DNA from: CAVZRC01 sp963777695
Lineage (GTDB): Bacteria; Planctomycetota; Planctomycetia; Isosphaerales; Isosphaeraceae
DNA: 64,000 nucleotides
Assembly: GCA_963777695.1 (NCBI GenBank)
Contig: CAVZRC010000004.1
Span: 1,612,001 to 1,676,000 of the forward strand
Direction of reading: 5' to 3'
Shown one piece after another: positions 47,236 to 57,910 of the stretch. The notes under the pieces are model-generated. The model saw only the letters and a program-made list of their open reading frames with translations, was not told the DNA's origin and made no database searches. A program made the translations under genes and the position numbers. Each line of letters starts with the position of its first letter. Within the stretch, counting starts at the first letter, position 1.

Positions 47236-47332
47236 CGGGCGTCAGCCCGATCCGGGGCGGAGATCGCACTCACGTGCGAGGCTGGAGGGCTGCGCCCCGT
47301 GCGAACCACGGTCTCACGACCGTGGTCACGTG
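47236..47332. repeat. REP remainder and an inverted second REP (BIME-like)
   Basis: 47236-47254 completes the interrupted REP. About 20 bp later a second REP in the opposite orientation follows (GAGGCTGGAGG... with hairpin ACCACGGT-CTCACG-ACCGTGGT at 47305-47326). Beyond it, ACGACCGTGGTCA-TGATGGTGATTGCC occurs twice (47318-47381). Confidence 0.8.
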
Positions 47333-47400
47333 ATGGTGATTGCCGAACGCCGACGACCGTGGTCAGATGATGGTGATTGCCACGCCCTGCCGAACATCCC

Positions 47401-49003
47401 TCATTCGGCGAATCGCTTGAAGAACGACGTGTCCTTCCAGCGCGGGCGATCGTCCAGGTTGGCGACGCGCTTCGAGCAGCTTGGCGACGACCCGGTCGAA
47501 CGTGGCGGCGGCCAGTTTATCCACCGGCTGATTCACGTCGTCCGAGGGGGCATGGTAGCGTTCGGTCAGCCAGTTCTTGGCGATCTTCTCCTCGGGGGAG
47601 CCCTTATCGAAGCCGACCTTGAGCGCCAGCGCCGGGATGCCGCGACGGATGAAGCTGTACTGGTCGCTGCGGACGAAGACGTTCCGCTTGGGCTCGGGGT
47701 CGCCCTGCGGCTTGATGCCCAGCGAGAGCGCCGCGGCCGAGGCGACGGCGCCCAGGTCCGACTCGTCGAGTCCGTAGATCGTCAGCGACTTCATCGGGAA
47801 GAGCGGCAGGAACATGTCGGTGTTGATGTCGGCCACGATGCTCCGGGAGGGCACGGTCGGCGAATGGGCGAAGAACCGCGAGCCGAGCAGGCCCTTCTCC
47901 TCGCCCGTCACGGCGACGAATAGCACCGATCGGCGCAGCTTCGTGCCGGCCTCCTTCATCATCGCCGCGACGTCGAGCATGGTCGCGATGCCGGAGGCGT
48001 TGTCCATCGCCCCGTTGTAGATCGCGTCGCCGTTGATCGGCTTGCCGATGCCCAGGTGATCGAGGTGCGCCGTGAAGACCACGTATTCATCCTTGAGCTT
48101 CGGGTCGGTCCCCGGCAGCATCGCCACGACGTTCTGCGAGACCACGTCGGCACGCTTCACCGCGGCGGTCGCCTTGAGGGTCCCGGGGATCGCGAAGTGC
48201 GGCAGGGGCTTGTTCGCGTCGGCCGCGTCGAGGACCTCGCGGAAGGTGTGGCCCGAGCCGGCGAAGAGCTTGTCGGCGTGCGCCGGGTTGAACGTGACGG
48301 CCAGCTTCAGGCCCCGGGTCTCATCCATCGACGGGTCGGCCAGCGTCATCGACGGCATGAACCGGGCCAGCGACGAACGCTCCCATGGGATGTCCATGTT
48401 CTTGGGGTTGGCGATGTTCACCATGCCGACGGCACCGAGGCGCTTCAACAGCATGGCACGCTCGGCGCCCGACTGCATGTGCGCGGCCAGCGGCCCCGGG
48501 ATCGATGTGGGTGCTCCCGAGAGGAATACGACCAGCTTGCCGCGGACGTCGAGGCCGTCGAAGTCGTCGTGATGCGCCTCGGGGATGCTCAGGCCGTAGC
48601 CGGCGAACACCAGCTCGGCCTCCAACGTCGGGGCCGGTTCGACTCGCGAGCTGATGATCGCGTCTCGGCCCAGGACGAGCGGCTCCGAGCCGCTCGTGCG
48701 GATCAGCGTCAGGCTCGAGTGGGCCTCGTCGATCTCGCGGGACGTGAGCCGGACCGGCTGGAGATAGCCCTCGGTCCCGGCGGGCTTGAGGCCGGCCCGC
48801 TCGAATTCGCCGGCCACGTAAGCGGCCGCCTTGCGGTGCCCTTCGGTGCCGGTGTTTCGGCCTTCGAGCTTGTCATCGGCCAGCGCCAGGACGTGCGACC
48901 ACCATCGCTGGCCGACCGGCACGTCCTTGGCCCGCACGACCATCGAGAGCGGTACCATCGCGAAGGCGACCAGGAAAAGTACGACGCCACTCCGGAGCTT
49001 CAT
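47401..49003 (-). CDS. Secreted M28-family aminopeptidase with PA domain, paralogue 2; C-terminal frameshift
   Basis: From ATG 49003; signal peptide VVLFLVAFAMVPLSMVVRA. Same domain order and motifs as paralogue 1: FTAHLDHLG, MDNASGIATMLDVA, TGEEKGLLGS, NTDMFLP, YHAPSDD. An extra T at about 47471 (GCGCTTCGAG) shifts the last 25 residues; correcting it gives RPRWKDTSFFKRFAE, identical to the end of paralogue 1, with the stop at 47401. The pair arose by tandem duplication, and the IS110 insertion in the intergenic REP came later or independently. Confidence 0.88.
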
Positions 49004-49134
49004 CGGCACACCTGACCTGACTCGAGGGCAATGCGATCGAGGCGGGCGACCGTTTCGCCCGTCGGAATCGATGCCACATTTTCCGCCGAGCCGACCGGCC
49101 GTTGCAACCCTCAACCGGTCCGGAGGAGGCTCCG

Positions 49135-49250
49135 CGACCCGGACTGGCTGAAGCCGGAACTCCAACCACGGGATCACACAGGGCCGCTGGTGTTCCGCCT
49201 TCAGGCGGCGTCTGCTCGCGACCCGGACCGGCTGAAGCCGGAACTCCAAC
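49135..49250. repeat. REP-like hairpin cluster GGCTGAAGCCGGAACTCCAAC
   Basis: Two direct units (49135-49166 and 49219-49250), each beginning CGACCCGGA and ending with GCCGGAACTCCAAC, flank a hairpin CCGCC-TTCA-GGCGG (49195-49208). It lies in the 349-bp interval before the sigma gene. A third REP family in this window. Confidence 0.75.
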
Positions 49251-49352
49251 GGGCGCGATCCGCGAGATTTCTGGGAAAAACCATGGAGCCCCTCGATCTC
49301 GACGCAGTATCCATGGTGAGATGGGGGCGCAACTCGAGCGGGGGCGACGATC

Positions 49353-52300
49353 ATGGCGAGCGCGATTCACGGGGCGGTCCTGCGGAGCATCGACCGCGTC
49401 TTCAACCACGGGTCCGCCACGGGGCTCACCGAAGGGCAACTGCTGCGTCAATTCGCGACGTCGGGCGATGAGTCGGCGTTCGAGGCCCTGGTGACGCGGC
49501 ATGGGCCGATGGTCCTGGGCGTCTGCCGTCGCCTGCTCTTCGACGCCCGCGACGTCGAGGACGCCTTCCAGGCGACGTTCCTTGTGCTCCTGCGCCGGGC
49601 CGGCTCGCTCCGCGACGCCGACCCGCTAGGACCCTGGCTGCACGGCGTCGCCTACCGGGTCGCGGCGCGGATCCGGGCCCGATCGGCCCGACGGCCGGGC
49701 GAGGAACGCAAAGGCGCACGGCCCGAGGCCGTTACATCCGCCTCCGACATCGAGCGTCACGAGCTGCGTTGCATCCTCGACGAGGAGATCGGCCGGCTGC
49801 CGGAGAAGTATCGACGGCCTGTCGTGCTCTGCTACCTGGAGGGCCAGACGCACGAGCAGGCGGCGAGGCGGCTCCGATGCACCGAGGGTTCCGTCCGCGG
49901 TCGGCTCGACCGGGCGCGCGAGAAGCTCAAGTCGCGTCTGGCCCGTCGCGGGGTGTCGCCATCCGCCGGGCTGATCGCCTCCGACCTGGCTTCAGCGGCA
50001 GTCCCCTTTTCCTGGATCGCCGGGACGGTCGCCACCCTGGGCCGGGCGGCGACCGCTCGCGCGGTCGCCACCACGGCCTCGGCGTCGGTCGCGGAACTGG
50101 CCGACGGGGTATTCCGCGCCATGATCCTCGCGAGGATCAAGCTGGCGGCGTCCTTCGTCGCGGCCAGTGCGATCATCCTCGCCACGAGTGTGGTGCTGCT
50201 GACAACCCTCCCCTACTCTCTCGCTCGCGATGGCCAGGATGTCAAGACCACGGTGCAATCGAAAGACCGGCGCACGGCCGCTGGACCGGAGATCCCCGCG
50301 TCGGGTCGCCCCGTGGGCTCGATCGATTTCCGGGTCGTGGAGAAACGGGGCGGAAGGCCGATTGCGGGAGTCGCCCTGGTCATCCAGGTCGAGGGCAAGG
50401 ACACGGGCCGAACGACCACGGACGAATCGGGACGAGCGGAGATCGCGATCCCCACTCCTCCGCCGAATTACATGGATGTGCTCGCTCTCAAGCCGGGCTT
50501 TGCCCCGATACGGGCCTACATGCGGCGGCCGGCGGTCGCGGAGGACATCCCCGCGTCGTACACGCTGGCGATGGTCCCCATGGAGACGGTCGGCGGCATC
50601 GTGCGCGACGAGCAGGGCCGGCCGATCGAGGGGGTCGAGGTCAAGCCCATGATCTGGACGAGGACTACGGCGAACGCGCCGCCCAACCGTGAGGAGTTCG
50701 TGGACCCTGTCGCTGTCCGGACCGACGGACAGGGACGATGGCGATGGGACTCGTTGCCGGCAGAGATCGAGCCCGCGCGGGTCACATTCCAGTTCATCCA
50801 TCCCGACTTTCAGCGCGTGGACTTGTCGAGCGACAAGACGGCGGAGCTCATCCGTCGCGAGGGCGTCACGGTACTCCCCCGGGGAGTGGACCTGGCCGGG
50901 CGGGTCGTCAACGCGGCCGGACAGCCGATCTGGGGCGCCCGGGTCCTCCTGACGCCGATGCACGCTTCGGACGGCGACTTCCCTTATGAGGACGGATGGC
51001 GACGGCCGATTCCGGTTCACGCATATCAAGCCGAGGGCGGCGAACCTCACGGTCCAGGCCCGGTGGTATGGGCCCGACATGAAGGCAGTCAACCTGCACC
51101 CGGACCTGCCGCCGGTCGAGTTCCGCCTCGGGAAAGGCCGGACGATCCGAGGCCGCGTCGTCGATCGCCATGGCGAACCGCTGGCGGGCGTGAACGTGTT
51201 TGTCAACGCCTGGCGCAAGGAGCACACGCTCTCCGGGCGGACGGAAACCGACGACGAGGGAGCCTTCCGATGGGAGGACGCCCCGCTCGATGTGGTCTCG
51301 ATGAACGTCGCCCTCGAAGGATATCTCTCGGTTCGTGGACTGGAGATCGCACCGACGGACGACGCGATTGCGATCACCCTGATCAAGCCCTTGAAGGTGC
51401 GCGGGACGGTCGTCGATGCCGAGACCCGTCACGCCATCCCGTCGTTCCTCCTGGTGCCCGGGATGGAGAGCGGCAAGGGCGCCTCGACGTACTGGGAGCG
51501 CAACCGGTCCCGGACGATGGCTCGGGGCCGCTACGAGATCCGGTTCGATGATGCCTTGCGAAAGGAGGGGCGGCGCATCCGGATCGAGGCCGACGGATAC
51601 ATGCCGGGGGTCTCGCGAGTGATCCACGACGACGAGGACGAGCCGGTCGTCAACTTTGTTCTCCAGAAGGACGCAGGGATCTCGGGCATCGTCCGCCTGC
51701 CCGACGGCGCGCCACTTGTCGGGGCCGACGTCGTGCTGGTCTCGCCGTCGCAGCCGGCGTTCATCAACAATGGCCGGCCGCCGGAGAGCGTCCAGCACCG
51801 CGTCGTCAAGGCGGGCGCCGACGGCCGATTCGCGTTCCCGTCGCAGGAGCCGCCATTCACGATCCTTGCACTTCACGACCGTGGCTTCGCACAGCAGACG
51901 ATCGACACGAGTCCGCCGTCGACCTTCGACCTGACGACCCGGCCGTGGGGACGGGTCGAGGGCGTGCTCCGGGTCGGCAACCGACCGGGGGCCGGCCTGC
52001 CGGTGAGCCTCTCTTACATGGAGCACGGGGATACCCCGAGGACGATCCCCTGGTGGAGCGGCGAGGGCAAGACTGACACCGAGGGGCGATTCGTCTTCGA
52101 GCGGGTCAGGCCGGGCGCGGTCGATGTGCGCGGGATATCGTGGTCACGTCGTCGCGATCGATCCAGACGATCTACCACAGTCCGTCCACTCGAGTGCATG
52201 TGTCCGCCAGCAAGACGACCCGCCTGACTCTCGGCGGCATGGGCCGGCCGATCGTCGGCAAGCTGACCGCCCCGGCCGAGATCGCCGCCAAAGTCGACTG

Positions 52301-52637
52301 GATCCAGAGCGACAACTCGCTGATCGCCAGGCCCGGTGCCGTCCGCTCGCTCGCCGTGACGATGCAGAAGCTGAGCGGGACACGATCCATGCCGTCGTCC
52401 TACGCCGTGTTGCTCAACAAAGATGGATCGTTCCGGGTCGAGGACGTGGAGGCCGGTACCTATGACCTGATTTTCGTGGTGAACGAGCCATCGCGCGACC
52501 CGCGCGGTTTTATGAGGAGCCATACCCCGCTCGCGTCGGCCCGTCGCGAGGTGATCGTTCGGGTGATGGCCGACGGTCGCAGCGACCAGCCGCTGGACCT
52601 CGGCACGATCCCGCTGGAGCCGCTCCAGAAGCGGTAG
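49353..52637 (+). CDS. ECF sigma factor with membrane segment and carboxypeptidase-like repeats; two frameshifts
   Basis: From ATG 49353, about 1094 residues when two indels (about 50980 and 52132) are corrected. Residues 25-200: ECF sigma (DARDVEDAFQATFLVLLRRA; HEQAARRLRCTEGSVRGRLDRAREKL). Residues ~262-287: transmembrane segment (LAASFVAASAIILATSVVLL). The rest is a chain of six or more beta-sandwich repeats (IVRDEQGRPIEGVEVKP; GRVVNAAGQPIWGARVLL; GRVVDRHGEPLAGVNVFV; GIVRLPDGAPLVGADVVL). Same architecture as 24067-26865 but with a longer outside part. It stands alone, without a kinase or anti-sigma gene next to it. Confidence 0.85.
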
Positions 52638-52675
52638 AATCTTGCATATCGGACATTTCACGTCGAGGTTGCAAC

Positions 52676-53188
52676 ATGAATGCGATCGACAGGTATATCG
52701 AACGTCTGAGCGATCCCGCGGTGAGTTCCTTCAAACGCATGCTGAATGGCTTTGATGGGGACGAATCCGGGAGGGTTGATGGTCCCCGGACGTCGGAGGA
52801 GCACGTCGTGGCCGCGGAGGAGGGACTCGGGATTTCGCTCCCTCCGAGCTACCGAAAGCTGGTCACGACGACGGACCCGAGAGACAGGGAGTATGGGCTC
52901 TACTGGGTGTGGGTGGACGGATTGGACGCGGGCGGCGAGGACATCGTCACGGTCAACCAACGGTACCGGGGCCACGCCCCTCCGTTCTTGATCGCCGTCC
53001 TGGGAACCGACGACGGCAACGAATACTGTTTCGACACGCGCCACCCCGACGAGCGTGGAGAATATCCGATCGTCTTCCTCGATCACGAGTGTTGCGATGA
53101 GAAGATGACCGAATTCGAGATCCAGGCCGTGGATCTTGGGAAGTTCCTGCTCGCGAGCCTGGGGGGAGAAATCTCACCTGAGGCGTAG
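52676..53188 (+). CDS. SMI1/KNR4 (SUKH) family protein
   Basis: 170 residues. EEHVVAAEEGLGISLPPSYRKL is the SUKH helix motif, followed by the strand pattern LIAVLGTDDGNEYCFDTRHPD and PIVFLDHECC. SUKH proteins are frequently immunity proteins of polymorphic toxins, but stand-alone members are common. No toxin lies next to this one. Confidence 0.85.
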   Translation: MNAIDRYIERLSDPAVSSFKRMLNGFDGDESGRVDGPRTSEEHVVAAEEGLGISLPPSYRKLVTTTDPRDREYGLYWVWVDGLDAGGEDIVTVNQRYRGHAPPFLIAVLGTDDGNEYCFDTRHPDERGEYPIVFLDHECCDEKMTEFEIQAVDLGKFLLASLGGEISPEA

Positions 53189-53209
53189 GGAGGTCGGGCC
53201 TCTGCTGAT

Positions 53210-55032
53210 CTAACGGGACATGCGCGGACGGCACCTCGAGGGGTCGGAGCCGATACCCTCTTCGGGCGGGCTTGTGTAGGGGCCGCGCTCAACCACGCGT
53301 CGCCGAATCAAGCGTTCAAGGCCCCCTCCGGGCAAGCGATCACATCGGCACCCTTGAGCGGGTTCCGTCGCGGAATCCCCGCGCGGGGAAATCCGGCCCA
53401 GGGAGCGATCGAAGGTCGCGAGGGTCGCCAGGAGCAAGCCGAGGGCCGCCATGCCGAAGAAGAGCACCCAGGACAGGGCCCAGCCGACGCGCAGGGGCCA
53501 ATCCGTCGGCGAAGCGTCCGCGATCGCCGCCGTGAGCACGCCGAGCCCGAAGAGCGGACTAGCCGCGGCCATGCCCATGCTGAGGTCCCTGTGGCCCAGG
53601 AAGATCAGGGTCATCAGCGGGACCCAGGCGACGGTGACGAACACCGAGGCGGCGGCCGATAGCGTCACGGCGCGGTCGAGCCGGGGCACCCAGGTCGCCA
53701 GGGCGATCCCCAGGCTCGTCACCGCCGCGCCGTGGGCCAGGACCGTGCCGATCGCCAGTGGGACTCCGATCCATCGCCCCGTCGGGATCGCTTGCACGAC
53801 GGCCAGGACTCCCGGCAGGAGGGCCAGCCAGGGCACTACCCGGTAGCGGGCCAGCCATTTGCCCAGCACGAGGCTCCTCGTCGAGAGCGGCGTGGATAGC
53901 AAGATCTCAAGGCTGCCGCGAGCCCGCTCTTCGGCCAGCGCCGCCGGAGTGACCAGGCTCAGCAAGATCAGGCCGACCGCGCACTGGAAGCCATTGAACG
54001 GGCCCACCCAGGCGCCTTCCGCGAGCCATTCATCATGCACTCGCTCGCCGCGAGTGCCGTGAAGAGGACAGCCCCCGCGACGTAAAGCCACCAGAGCAGG
54101 CCGATCCAGGACGACGACCGCCGGAGACAGCATTCGCGCCAGTAGACCGGATGGGAATCGAGCATCGACCGCGATCCGAGCCTGGAAAGGGACCGAGTCA
54201 AGGACCATCGGATCGCCGGCCGCTCATCCGCCAGGGCCGCCGGCCTCAGCCGCCACGAGGCCAGGAATCCCATCGCCGCCGACAGGACGAGCGTCCCGCC
54301 CAGGAAGGCCCAGGCCGCGCCCGTCCGCGACGATCCGGGCTGGATGACCGGCTCCAGCGCGAGCCAGAACGGATTGATCTCCAGGAACCATCGCAGCCAC
54401 GAGCCGGGGATCAATCGACCGGCCGCCGTCATCCGGATCGTGAACAGGATCGGGTACCCGAGCACCCACGCCACCAGCAGGACATAAGTCGCCACGAGCA
54501 CCTCGTGGGTCCTCCGCGCCCCGACCGACACCGCCAGGGCCAGGCTGCACCCCAGCACCGCGCTACCGACCGTGACGGCCACCAGGTCGACCAGCGCATC
54601 CGACGGGACGCCGCCGAGATGGCCGGTCACCGCCAGGACCGGCACGACGCAGAAGACCCCTCCCAGCACGGGCAGCAACCGCGCGGCCAGGGTACCGAAT
54701 ACGATTCCGAGGGCACCTACCTCCGTGATCAGCATCTGGCGGACGTGCCCCCGCGCGTGCTCCGTCCCGAACGTGCCGGCCGTTGCCGCCGGCGCGGCCA
54801 GCAGAACCATCGAGATCTGCGCCAGGGCGATCGCGATGAAGAAACCCTCGCCGACACGCGCCATCGTCCTCGGGGCGCTCGCGTCCGCTTGAGACGTCAC
54901 CGCCCACCAGGCCACCGTCAGGCCGGTCAGCAGTCCGCCCACCAGCGCCGACCTCGCCGCGTAGGCCCACGCCTGCCGCGACTCCCGCCGCAATTCCCAC
55001 TCGAATACCGGCCCGAGATTCAGACGGTTCAT
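53210..55032 (-). CDS. ABC-2-type transporter permease, one frameshift
   Basis: About 605 residues from ATG 55032. Twelve or so hydrophobic segments, with ABC-2 hallmarks: FEWELRRESRQAW near the N-terminus and, in the second half, LVTPAALAEERARGSLEILLSTPLSTRSLVLGKW. The frame changes near 54030 between DECMM-type sequence and HDEWLAEGAW. The N-terminal half contains a related TAGTFGTEHARGHVRQMLIT segment, so it is a tandem ABC-2 permease. No ATPase gene is adjacent in the window. Confidence 0.78.
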
Positions 55033-55368
55033 GGCCCGATCCTCCCCCGGCCGCGCCTCGACGACGACCGTGTTTCCTCTCGGATGACGACACCGCTTCT
55101 CAGGCGCCCGCCGGTCCCAAGGATCGCTTGCTCCGGCCAACTTTGCGACACAAAGCTCGGACACGCATCATACGAGGCCGGGTCTGCCCGAGTCAATCAT
55201 GGAGCGTCTGGAGCGACGGGGCCGTCGGGCAGATCGGCAAGGATCGCTTATGCCGGGGTCGTGGCGCGAAGCTTCGGCCGAAGATCCGGGATCGTGCCGG
55301 AGTGTGGTAGGCTTTCGGATCGTGAATTCGACCGGTGCGTCACGGCACGCTCGTAAGGAGGCGATCTC
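55033..55368. other. Divergent promoter interval
   Basis: 336 bp between the permease start (minus) and the LEPR-type protein start (plus). GTAAGGAGG precedes ATG 55369. No further feature can be supported. Confidence 0.5.
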
Positions 55369-56028
55369 ATGGCGGCTCGATCCTGGTCCCGAGCGCATCC
55401 CGGGACATCCTGGCTCCGGCACCTCGCATACTTTCGCTGTAATCGACGCCATCGGTCGATCGGACCGGTCGTCGAAGCCCTCGAGGGGCGGATGCTGCTC
55501 GCCGGAACGTCCCCGACCAATCCGGTGCCTGTCGCACCCCGGCCCACCGGGGCCAAGCCGACTCCGCAACAGCTCGGCGCGGCTTACGTCCAGGTCGTGA
55601 CGATCCAGGCCACGACGCTCCAATCGCTCGGGAACTCCGATCGCGAGGTCGAGGCCGCCGGCGCACGGCTCGCCGGCCGGACGGCCGTCGCGATCGATGG
55701 ACTGACCGCCGAGCTGGGCACGGCGAAGGGCCAACTACAGGCCGGGACCATCAATGCGGCGATCCGGCGGGATCGGCATATCCTCAACCTGGGCGGGGCG
55801 CATGCCGATAAGGTCGAGCGGGGACTCGAGACGGCCCGCCAGGTCGAGGATCAGGAGACCAATACCGCCAAGATCTACATCCCCAACGGCCTGTTCACGA
55901 CCCTGTCGGAGCTCGTCCAGGAAGCCCAGACCGAGGGCACGGCGATCGCCCGCAGCGGCCGGAGGTCGGCCGAGGCCGTCATCCCGAAGCTGGATTACCT
56001 CGGCGATCAACTGACCACCGTACGCTGA
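55369..56028 (+). CDS. LEPR-type surface protein
   Basis: 219 residues. The N-terminus has an Arg-rich region followed by VVEALEGRMLLAG, a variant of the LEPR-xLL motif that marks many planctomycete exported proteins. The remainder is Ala-rich and helical (QATTLQSLGNSDREVEAAG; ELGTAKGQLQAGTINAAI; LSELVQEAQTEGTAIA). No family name for the body. Its stop abuts the stop of the next gene on the other strand. Confidence 0.75.
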   Translation: MAARSWSRAHPGTSWLRHLAYFRCNRRHRSIGPVVEALEGRMLLAGTSPTNPVPVAPRPTGAKPTPQQLGAAYVQVVTIQATTLQSLGNSDREVEAAGARLAGRTAVAIDGLTAELGTAKGQLQAGTINAAIRRDRHILNLGGAHADKVERGLETARQVEDQETNTAKIYIPNGLFTTLSELVQEAQTEGTAIARSGRRSAEAVIPKLDYLGDQLTTVR

Positions 56029-56774
56029 TCACGGCCGATCCTCGCCCTCGGCATAATCGATGTCGATCGTGCAGGTGACGATGGTCTGCTTCGGGCCGAG
56101 GTCCTCGAAGCTGAATCCGTACTTGCCGAAGTGGTAGAGCTTGATCGTCGTGTCGGCCATCGGGGTGACGCCGATCTGGTGGAGGCGGTGGGAGAAGCTG
56201 TAGTCCTCGGTGAGGTACCGCGTCCCGCCGCGGCCGTCGGGGACGCAGAGGGGCAGGAAGAACGGATAGATCCCCTTGACGGTGCCCCAGTGGCAGAGGG
56301 GGAGCCTCAGCTCGTCGATCATCCGATGGAGGACCTCGGCACGAATCCGCAGGAAGCCGGTCGATGCGTAGAGCATCGGATAGAGGCCCGGCGCGGTGGG
56401 GCCGAAGACGACCCGGTCGACCCCCGCGGCGAATGCGCCGAATAATCGCGCGAATTCTTCTTCATGTAGATCCCCGCCACGACCGGCTCGGGGCGGGACA
56501 GGAGCCGGAGCGCATCCGGGGCGTTGAAGCCGATGTCGGAGTCGATGAACAGGAAGCTGTCGAAGCCGTCGTGCAGGGCCTGCGAGAGCATCACGCACCG
56601 CAGCAGATCGATCGCCGAGAACGAGGCGCGCCGGACTTGCACCCCGGCCTGGCCCAGCGCACGCAGGCCCTCGTCGCATTCCTTCTCTACGGCCGAGTAG
56701 TACGGCACCAGCACGACGGACTTGCCCGGCGCCGGGGTCGCCCCGATGCCCGCGGAGACATGGATCGTTTCCAT
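56029..56774 (-). CDS. GT-A-like glycosyltransferase, one frameshift
   Basis: From ATG 56774 (AAAGGA upstream), about 248 residues. SVVLVPYYSAVEKECDEGLR, then DSFLFIDSDIGF with the DxD-type motif, and AGIYMKKNSRDY. After a frame change near 56455: GPTAPGLYPMLYASTGFLRI, RYLTEDYSFSHRLHQIGV (acceptor/base region) and LYHFGKYGF. Fold call is from the DSD motif and the ED motif; sugar unknown. Confidence 0.75.
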
Positions 56775-56824
56775 CGATGTCCTTTCTTCCTCCATCTCGG
56801 ACGACCGGGTCGTGATGGGAGCAT

Positions 56825-57811
56825 TCAATCAGGGTCTCTCGGAAGGCCGACGGGATGCGACCCGCGCCGCTCCCGATCCCGCTGCCGGAGGACGGCTTCC
56901 TCGGATCGGGCGACGAACGCCCGGTAGCCTCCCGGGTCGATGAACGGGTTCGGCATCTCGCCCGCCTCGCGCCGGCGTGCCTTCTCCAAGAGGCCGAATT
57001 GCACGCCGTGCGGCCCGAGGAATACGTCGCAAGGCAGCGACTTGAGCACGCGAAAGGTCTGGGCGAAGTCCTCGGCCATTCGCGGATACCTGGGGTTATC
57101 CACCAGCCGCACCCCGGGGAGGATCGTCGTGCTCCCATAGATGACCACATTGTAGGTCTTCCCATCCTCCTCGACGGCCATCGTCCAGGTGGTGCAGCCC
57201 TTGGTGTGTCCGGGCGTCAGGCGGGCAGTTAACGTCATGCCGCCCAGCGTGACGCGGTCGCTGTCGCCGATGAGCCGGTCGGCCCTGGCGGGCGGGTAGT
57301 CGATCACCTCCTCGCTCACCGGCAGGAAGTCGCCCTTGCCGCCATTGGCGAGCAATTCGGCGTCGGCCCGGCTCATCACGATCTCGGCGCCGGTCAACTC
57401 TTTCATCAAGGCGTGTCCGCCGGCATGATCGATGTGCGCGTGGCTGTTGAGCAGGACCTTGATGTCCTCGAATTTGAAGCCCAGCTTGCGGACGCCGTCG
57501 CGGATCATGGGGACCGTGTCCTCGAAGCCGCTGTTGATCAGGATGAGCCCGTCGGCCGTGGCGATCAGGTACGAGGCGACGTCCGAGGCGCCGACGTAAT
57601 AGAGGTTGCCGATGATGCGGAAGGGCGGGAACGGCCGGTTCATCGACCGCAAGGAATTAACGATCTGCCGCCTCGCGAATTCTCTGGCGGCCTGCTCGAG
57701 GCGATTGCCGGGCTCCTGTCCCGAGGCGACACACACCGCGAGTCCCCCGATGAGAACCGCCGCGAGCGCCGAGATTCGCATGGATCGCATGGTTCCAGAT
57801 CCCGCTCGCAT
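56825..57811 (-). CDS. Secreted subclass B3-like metallo-beta-lactamase-fold hydrolase
   Basis: 328 residues from ATG 57811 (GGGAGG at good spacing). Signal peptide ISALAAVLIGGLAVCVASG. Zinc motif NSHAHIDHAGG, second His in TPGHTKGC, and a later GPHG, as in subclass B3 enzymes. Planctomycete members may be lactonases or true beta-lactamases. Divergent from the serine hydrolase at 57911, with only 99 bp between starts. Confidence 0.85.
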   Translation of the reverse strand: MRAGSGTMRSMRISALAAVLIGGLAVCVASGQEPGNRLEQAAREFARRQIVNSLRSMNRPFPPFRIIGNLYYVGASDVASYLIATADGLILINSGFEDTVPMIRDGVRKLGFKFEDIKVLLNSHAHIDHAGGHALMKELTGAEIVMSRADAELLANGGKGDFLPVSEEVIDYPPARADRLIGDSDRVTLGGMTLTARLTPGHTKGCTTWTMAVEEDGKTYNVVIYGSTTILPGVRLVDNPRYPRMAEDFAQTFRVLKSLPCDVFLGPHGVQFGLLEKARRREAGEMPNPFIDPGGYRAFVARSEEAVLRQRDRERRGSHPVGLPRDPD

Positions 57812-57910
57812 GATGCTTCCTCCCATCGCCGCCTTGACCAACCCACCTCGATCGGACGATTATACCAGGGACAACGCTCCTGAGTCCTTTCGCGCCCGTC
57901 GGAGACCCGC

